Source: Croceibacterium_A sp044506885 (GTDB taxonomy: Bacteria > Pseudomonadota > Alphaproteobacteria > Sphingomonadales > Sphingomonadaceae). Taken from it: a stretch of DNA of 64,000 nucleotides. The stretch is from contig JBIQKC010000010.1 of assembly GCA_044506885.1 (NCBI GenBank), positions 1 to 64,000 on the forward strand, read 5' to 3'. A model generated the notes under the pieces. It saw only the letters and a list, made by a program, of their open reading frames with translations, did no database searches and was not told where the DNA came from. Both the position numbers and the translations under genes were made by a program. This document shows, piece by piece, positions 60,740 through 64,000 of this stretch. Within the stretch, counting starts at the first letter, position 1, and every line of letters begins with the position of its first letter.

Positions 60740-61294
60740 TTAGGCTGTATCGCCGCCTGCGGGCAAGCGATAGACGGCCACCGGTTCGTAGTGCGCCCCG
60801 TCATGGCCGAGATGGCTTTCGTAGAGCGCGAAGTCCTCCACCCGCCATCCGCCGGTGCGCAAGTCGGCGCAGGTGGCGAGCCATGGGCCGATCTCGCCGC
60901 TGGCGCGATTGAGGCGGGCGAGCGTGACGTGCGGGGTGAAGCGCCGCGTTTCCGGCGCGATCCCGGCGCGGGCGCAGGCCTGCTCGACCTTGCGGCGCAG
61001 GCGTTCGAGCGGCTCGCTCGCCGCGATGCCCGCCCACAGCGCGGTCGGCTGGCCCTTGCGCTCGAACGCGCCCACGCCGGAAATGCGCAATGCGAACGGC
61101 GCCGCCTCGATTTGTCCGAGCGCGGCGGCAAGGTCGTTGGCGACGGGCGTTTCGATTTCGCCGACGAAGCGCAAGGTCAGATGGAGTTGTTCGTCGCCTT
61201 GCCAGCGGGCCGCCTCGACCCCTTCCATGATGTCGACCAGAACCTCGCGCACGCGCTCTGGCGGGCGGATTGCGATGAACAGGCGGTGGGGCAT
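60740..61294 (-). CDS. thpR: RNA 2',3'-cyclic phosphodiesterase
   Basis: 184 residues, 2H phosphoesterase fold. The two catalytic HxTx motifs are LHLTLRFVGE and PHVTLARLN. The N-terminus HRLFIAIRPPERVREVL is the family signature. It opens 2',3'-cyclic phosphates on RNA; the physiological substrate is not known. Its stop region begins with TAGGCTGTATCG, the edge motif of the repeat at 37992-38137. Confidence 0.92.
   Translation of the reverse strand: MPHRLFIAIRPPERVREVLVDIMEGVEAARWQGDEQLHLTLRFVGEIETPVANDLAAALGQIEAAPFALRISGVGAFERKGQPTALWAGIAASEPLERLRRKVEQACARAGIAPETRRFTPHVTLARLNRASGEIGPWLATCADLRTGGWRVEDFALYESHLGHDGAHYEPVAVYRLPAGGDTA
60741..60755. repeat. Solo edge of the 37992-38137 repeat
   Basis: TAGGCTGTATCGCCG shares its first 12 bases with the left arm of the 37992-38137 element and again overlaps a gene's stop codon (thpR). 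Confidence 0.4.
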
Positions 61295-61437
61295 CGTTCG
61301 CGGCCGGATCGTTGGTTAACCATCGGGTTACTAGCGCTCGCTGGCTTTTCTTTGCAATCTTACCCGCTATGTCGGGGGAGCGAGGGTCGGGAAGTGTGGC
61401 GATGCGCACCGTTGGTTGGTGTGAGCCAAGGGGAAGC

Positions 61438-61956
61438 ATGGGTCGAGAACAAGCCGAGGACGGGTTCATCCTGGCGCGCCTGACCGCGAAGCAGCGGGAG
61501 GTGCTCGACTTGCTGATCGAACACAAGACGTCGAAGGAAATCGCCCGGACGCTCGGCATTTCGCCGCACACGGTCGATCAACGCATCCAGTTCGCCAAGG
61601 AGAAGCTCGGCGCCGTCAGCCGCAGCGAAGCGGCGCTCACCTATCGCCGGCTCACGGAAACATACGGACAATCGACATATGAAGATTCGGGTATCGCACT
61701 TTCCGGGCCGTTGCCGGAAAGCGGGGTCGGGACGCAGGCGGGGCCGCCTCCGGAGCTTAGGCTGCGGGGGCGGTCCCAACCCGGCCAGCCGCTCGTTACG
61801 GAAACGGATTACCCGGTCGTCCCAGAGCTGTTCGAAGGTCGTTACGGCACGCTGATACGGCTGGGGGCGATCGCGGCGCTTGCCGTCTGCCTCGTTATTC
61901 TCGTGCTTGGCGGGCTGGCCATCCTTTCCCAGCTCTCCGCGCTGATGGCCACGTAA
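61438..61956 (+). CDS. Membrane-tethered LuxR-type HTH protein
   Basis: 172 residues. The HTH is at the N-terminus (LTAKQREVLDLLIEHKTSKE, IARTLGISPHTVDQRIQFAK), followed by a Pro/Gly-rich linker and one C-terminal membrane helix (LIRLGAIAALAVCLVILVLG). This is the reverse of normal LuxR proteins, which have a sensor first and the HTH last. ATG 61438 follows GGGGAA. It is probably a DNA-binding protein held at the inner membrane. The following small genes (62019-62852) are in the same direction. Confidence 0.82.
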   Translation: MGREQAEDGFILARLTAKQREVLDLLIEHKTSKEIARTLGISPHTVDQRIQFAKEKLGAVSRSEAALTYRRLTETYGQSTYEDSGIALSGPLPESGVGTQAGPPPELRLRGRSQPGQPLVTETDYPVVPELFEGRYGTLIRLGAIAALAVCLVILVLGGLAILSQLSALMAT

Positions 61957-62018
61957 GGGTTTTCGCGCAGCTCATCGCTCTGGACTGATCTGGCTCCGGC
62001 CTAATTGGGAGATTCCTA

Positions 62019-62342
62019 ATGTCGATGACCGTTCCCGTCGCGCAGATGCGCATTGCCCGCGATATTTGCGAAGCCGAAAGGGCGCTGGACGAAGCGCTGA
62101 TCCGCCATTCGTCGCTGTTCACCACGATGGTTTCGGCTCGCCGCGAAACCGAAAGCGATCCGGCGCTGGGGCACGAGGCGTTGCTCCGCCTGACGCGTTC
62201 GCAGCAGGCGCTGCTCGAAGCGGGCGGCGATCTCGCCAGGGTCCACGGCTCGCTGCTCAAGGTCCAGCGCGAAATGGGCGTGGGTCAGGAATGCCCGCCC
62301 GATACCCCGCGCGAAAAGCCCAGCGGCCAAGCGGCGGCCTGA
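62019..62342 (+). CDS. Small helical hypothetical protein
   Basis: 107 residues, mostly helical and probably coiled-coil (AQMRIARDICEAERALDEAL, LGHEALLRLTRSQQALLEAG), with a Pro-rich charged tail (CPPDTPREKPSGQ). Shine-Dalgarno GGGAG at 62008-62012. No family was recognised. It lies between the membrane-tethered HTH gene and a membrane protein gene. Confidence 0.7.
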   Translation: MSMTVPVAQMRIARDICEAERALDEALIRHSSLFTTMVSARRETESDPALGHEALLRLTRSQQALLEAGGDLARVHGSLLKVQREMGVGQECPPDTPREKPSGQAAA

Positions 62343-62375
62343 ACCGGACGGGCGGGCGTTGCGGAGGCTGGCTTG

Positions 62376-62852
62376 ATGCCGTTCGAAGTGAGCGCGACGC
62401 TTGCCCTGTTCCTTGGGGCGGGACTGTTCGCCCTGTGGCGCGGTGGCGCGCCGGAAAAATACGCCGCTGCGATCATGGCATCGTGGCTGGTGGCGAGTGT
62501 GGGCTACGCGAGGGTGCTCGGACCGCCCGACTTCGGCGCTGTCGAGCCGGCCTATCTGGTGCTCGACAGCGTTGAACTCGCGGCCGTTCTGCTGCTGTCC
62601 CTTCACGCCAACCGCATGTGGCCGCTGTGGGCGGCCGCGGCCCAGCTCATCTGCGTGTCCGGCCATCTTGCCGCACTGGTCGAACCCGGCGGGATGCGCC
62701 GCGCCTACTGGGTGATGACGCAGATCCCGCCGTTCATTCAGATCATCGCGTTGACCCTCGGTGTCGCGGCGCATCATGCGCGCAAGACCCGCATCGGTCC
62801 GTACCGGAGCTGGCGGGGCCGCCCGCAGCCCGAGCATTTGGCCCCCCGTTAG
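62376..62852 (+). CDS. Integral membrane protein of unknown function
   Basis: 158 residues with four or five membrane helices (EVSATLALFLGAGLFALWRG, YAAAIMASWLVASVGYARVL, LVLDSVELAAVLLLSLHANR, MWPLWAAAAQLICVSGHLAA). ATG 62376 follows GGAGG at 62363. The cytoplasmic tail is basic and Pro-rich. No family was recognised; many sphingomonads have a similar small membrane protein before signalling genes. Confidence 0.72.
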   Translation: MPFEVSATLALFLGAGLFALWRGGAPEKYAAAIMASWLVASVGYARVLGPPDFGAVEPAYLVLDSVELAAVLLLSLHANRMWPLWAAAAQLICVSGHLAALVEPGGMRRAYWVMTQIPPFIQIIALTLGVAAHHARKTRIGPYRSWRGRPQPEHLAPR

Positions 62853-62912
62853 CGGAAAATAAAGCAAGCCTGAGGCATACATTGTCCCCGTGGCGAGGCC
62901 GGGTGACGCGGA

Positions 62913-64000
62913 ATGGCTGTACTGAATATCCTGAGAGGCTTGAACGGGGAACGGGCCGGCCACCGGATCGATGCCGCCGCAAACGGTGCGTTCGCCGCAG
63001 CGGACCGGCTGCGCATTCTCGACGAGTACGAGCAGGCGGGCATCGGCTGGATCTGGGCCACCGATGCCGACGGCTGCCTGTGCTACCTGTCCGCGAGCGG
63101 GTCCGACGAGCTCGGCATGCCGCTGGCGGATCTTCTCGGCCAGCCGCTGCACGCCTTGTTCGAAACCGATCCCGACAATCCCGACGAACGCAGCGACCGG
63201 CCGCTCAACTTCCAGCTCAACGCGCGCAGCAAGATTCACGACCTGACCGTCAGGGTCGCGGCGGGCCGGTCCGGCCGCCAGGGCCGCGAGACCTGGTGGG
63301 CGATCTCCGGCCATCCGCAATTCAGCGCCGGCGGCAAGTTCGAAGGCTATCGCGGCAGCGCCAAGGACGTGACGGTCGAATACGAGCGCAAGCTGCTCGA
63401 CAGCCGGATGGCGGAATACGATTCGCTCACCGGCCTCGCCAACCGTCACCGGATGAACCGGCGGCTGGAGAGCATCCTCGCCGCCTACAAGTCCGCGCGG
63501 CGCGCCTGCGCGCTGATGATGCTCGACCTCGACCGATTCAAGTACGTCAACGACACGATGGGCCACCCGGCGGGTGACGAGCTGTTGCGCCAGGTTTCGC
63601 AGCGGCTCCAGAGCATTGTCGGCAATCGCGGCGAGATCGGCCGGCTTGGCGGCGATGAGTTCCAGGTCATCCTCTCCGACCTCGACGATCGCGGCAAGCT
63701 GGGCGAGCTGGCGGAAAAGATCATCCAGATCCTCTCGCAACCCTATCCGATCGACGGCCGGCGCGCGCTGATCGGCGCCAGCGTGGGCGTCGCGATCGCG
63801 CCCTACGACGGGATCGAGAAGGACGAAATCGTGCGCGCGGCGGATCTCGCGCTCTACGCCGCCAAGAACGGCGGGCGGGGGCAGTTCCGGTTCTTCTCGT
63901 CCGACCTCAAGGACGAGGAGGAGGAACGCCGCTTGCTGCTCGACGACTTGCGCGAGGCGCTGGCGAACGACCAGCTCGCGCTGCACTACCAGCCGGTCGT
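62913..64000 (+). CDS. PAS-GGDEF-EAL cyclic-di-GMP enzyme (partial, cut by window edge)
   Basis: Open from ATG 62913 to the end of the window (over 362 residues). An N-terminal PAS-like sensor (WIWATDADGCLCYLSASGSD, later RGSAKDVTVEYERK) leads to a GGDEF domain (YDSLTGLANRHRMNRRL, LMMLDLDRFKYVNDTMGH) with an intact active-site loop RLGGDEFQV near residue 246. The start of an EAL domain follows (LHYQPV). It would make and/or degrade cyclic-di-GMP. Whether the EAL motif itself is intact cannot be seen here. Confidence 0.93.
   Translation, partial: MAVLNILRGLNGERAGHRIDAAANGAFAAADRLRILDEYEQAGIGWIWATDADGCLCYLSASGSDELGMPLADLLGQPLHALFETDPDNPDERSDRPLNFQLNARSKIHDLTVRVAAGRSGRQGRETWWAISGHPQFSAGGKFEGYRGSAKDVTVEYERKLLDSRMAEYDSLTGLANRHRMNRRLESILAAYKSARRACALMMLDLDRFKYVNDTMGHPAGDELLRQVSQRLQSIVGNRGEIGRLGGDEFQVILSDLDDRGKLGELAEKIIQILSQPYPIDGRRALIGASVGVAIAPYDGIEKDEIVRAADLALYAAKNGGRGQFRFFSSDLKDEEEERRLLLDDLREALANDQLALHYQPV

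Noticed and set aside
1..64000. CRISPR arrays, tRNA or rRNA genes
   Set aside because: No regularly spaced direct repeats with unique spacers, no cloverleaf with CCA-type ends, and no rRNA-like stretch were seen in any gap on either strand.

Overview
The window is high-GC alphaproteobacterial chromosome, most likely from a sphingomonad (Sphingomonadaceae/Erythrobacteraceae). I infer this from the gene content and order: the aa3 oxidase cluster next to thrC, the lepB-acpS-pdxJ-pyrE block, large TonB receptors, a PEPxxWA-CTERM protein, and xylan/xylonate catabolism. No rRNA, tRNA or CRISPR array was found.

Layout. 1-5270: glucuronoxylan side-chain use (GH67 alpha-glucuronidase, a LacI regulator and an IlvD/EDD dehydratase of xylonate type), with two copies of a TGGTAGCGCTATCA-like LacI operator. 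5310-8109: a two-component system with a small exported protein. 8344-12848: a lipoprotein and a TonB-dependent receptor. 12986-18386: housekeeping genes on the minus strand (ruvX, DUF3089 hydrolase, AI-2E permease, lepB, acpS, pdxJ, pyrE). 18594-25371: the aa3 cytochrome c oxidase operon (ctaC, ctaD, ctaB, a small CoxF-like gene, ctaG, ctaE, DUF983, SURF1). 25376-26366: a small insertion-like module (DUF1428 remnant, SRPBCC gene, ArsR regulator). 26433-32273: thrC, an RNA methyltransferase-like gene, a HAD-like exported protein, folB and moaA/moaD/moaE. 32793-35057: an FNR-type oxygen regulator, a lipoprotein, rplU and rpmA. 35229-43066: assorted metabolism and regulation, ending in threonine ammonia-lyase and bpt. 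43080-49408: tamA-tamB, outer-membrane assembly. 49824-52214: two peptidoglycan hydrolases and a membrane protein. 55885-64000: a large LuxR/ATPase regulator, an M3 peptidase, thpR, a membrane-tethered HTH protein and a PAS-GGDEF-EAL protein cut by the window edge.

The most notable region is 52323-55510. A 2412-bp IS1595-family element (52716-55127), bounded by 25-bp inverted repeats and an exact 8-bp target duplication (TCATAATT), has split a PEPxxWA-CTERM gene in two. Removing the element and one duplication restores a 255-residue reading frame. Besides the transposase, the element carries three tightly overlapping passenger genes of unknown function on the opposite strand. This is the best candidate here for an undescribed system.

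The window is also rich in interspersed palindromic elements of at least five kinds. They lie between genes, supply stop codons or Shine-Dalgarno sequences to neighbours, and in one case sit in frame inside a methyltransferase gene.
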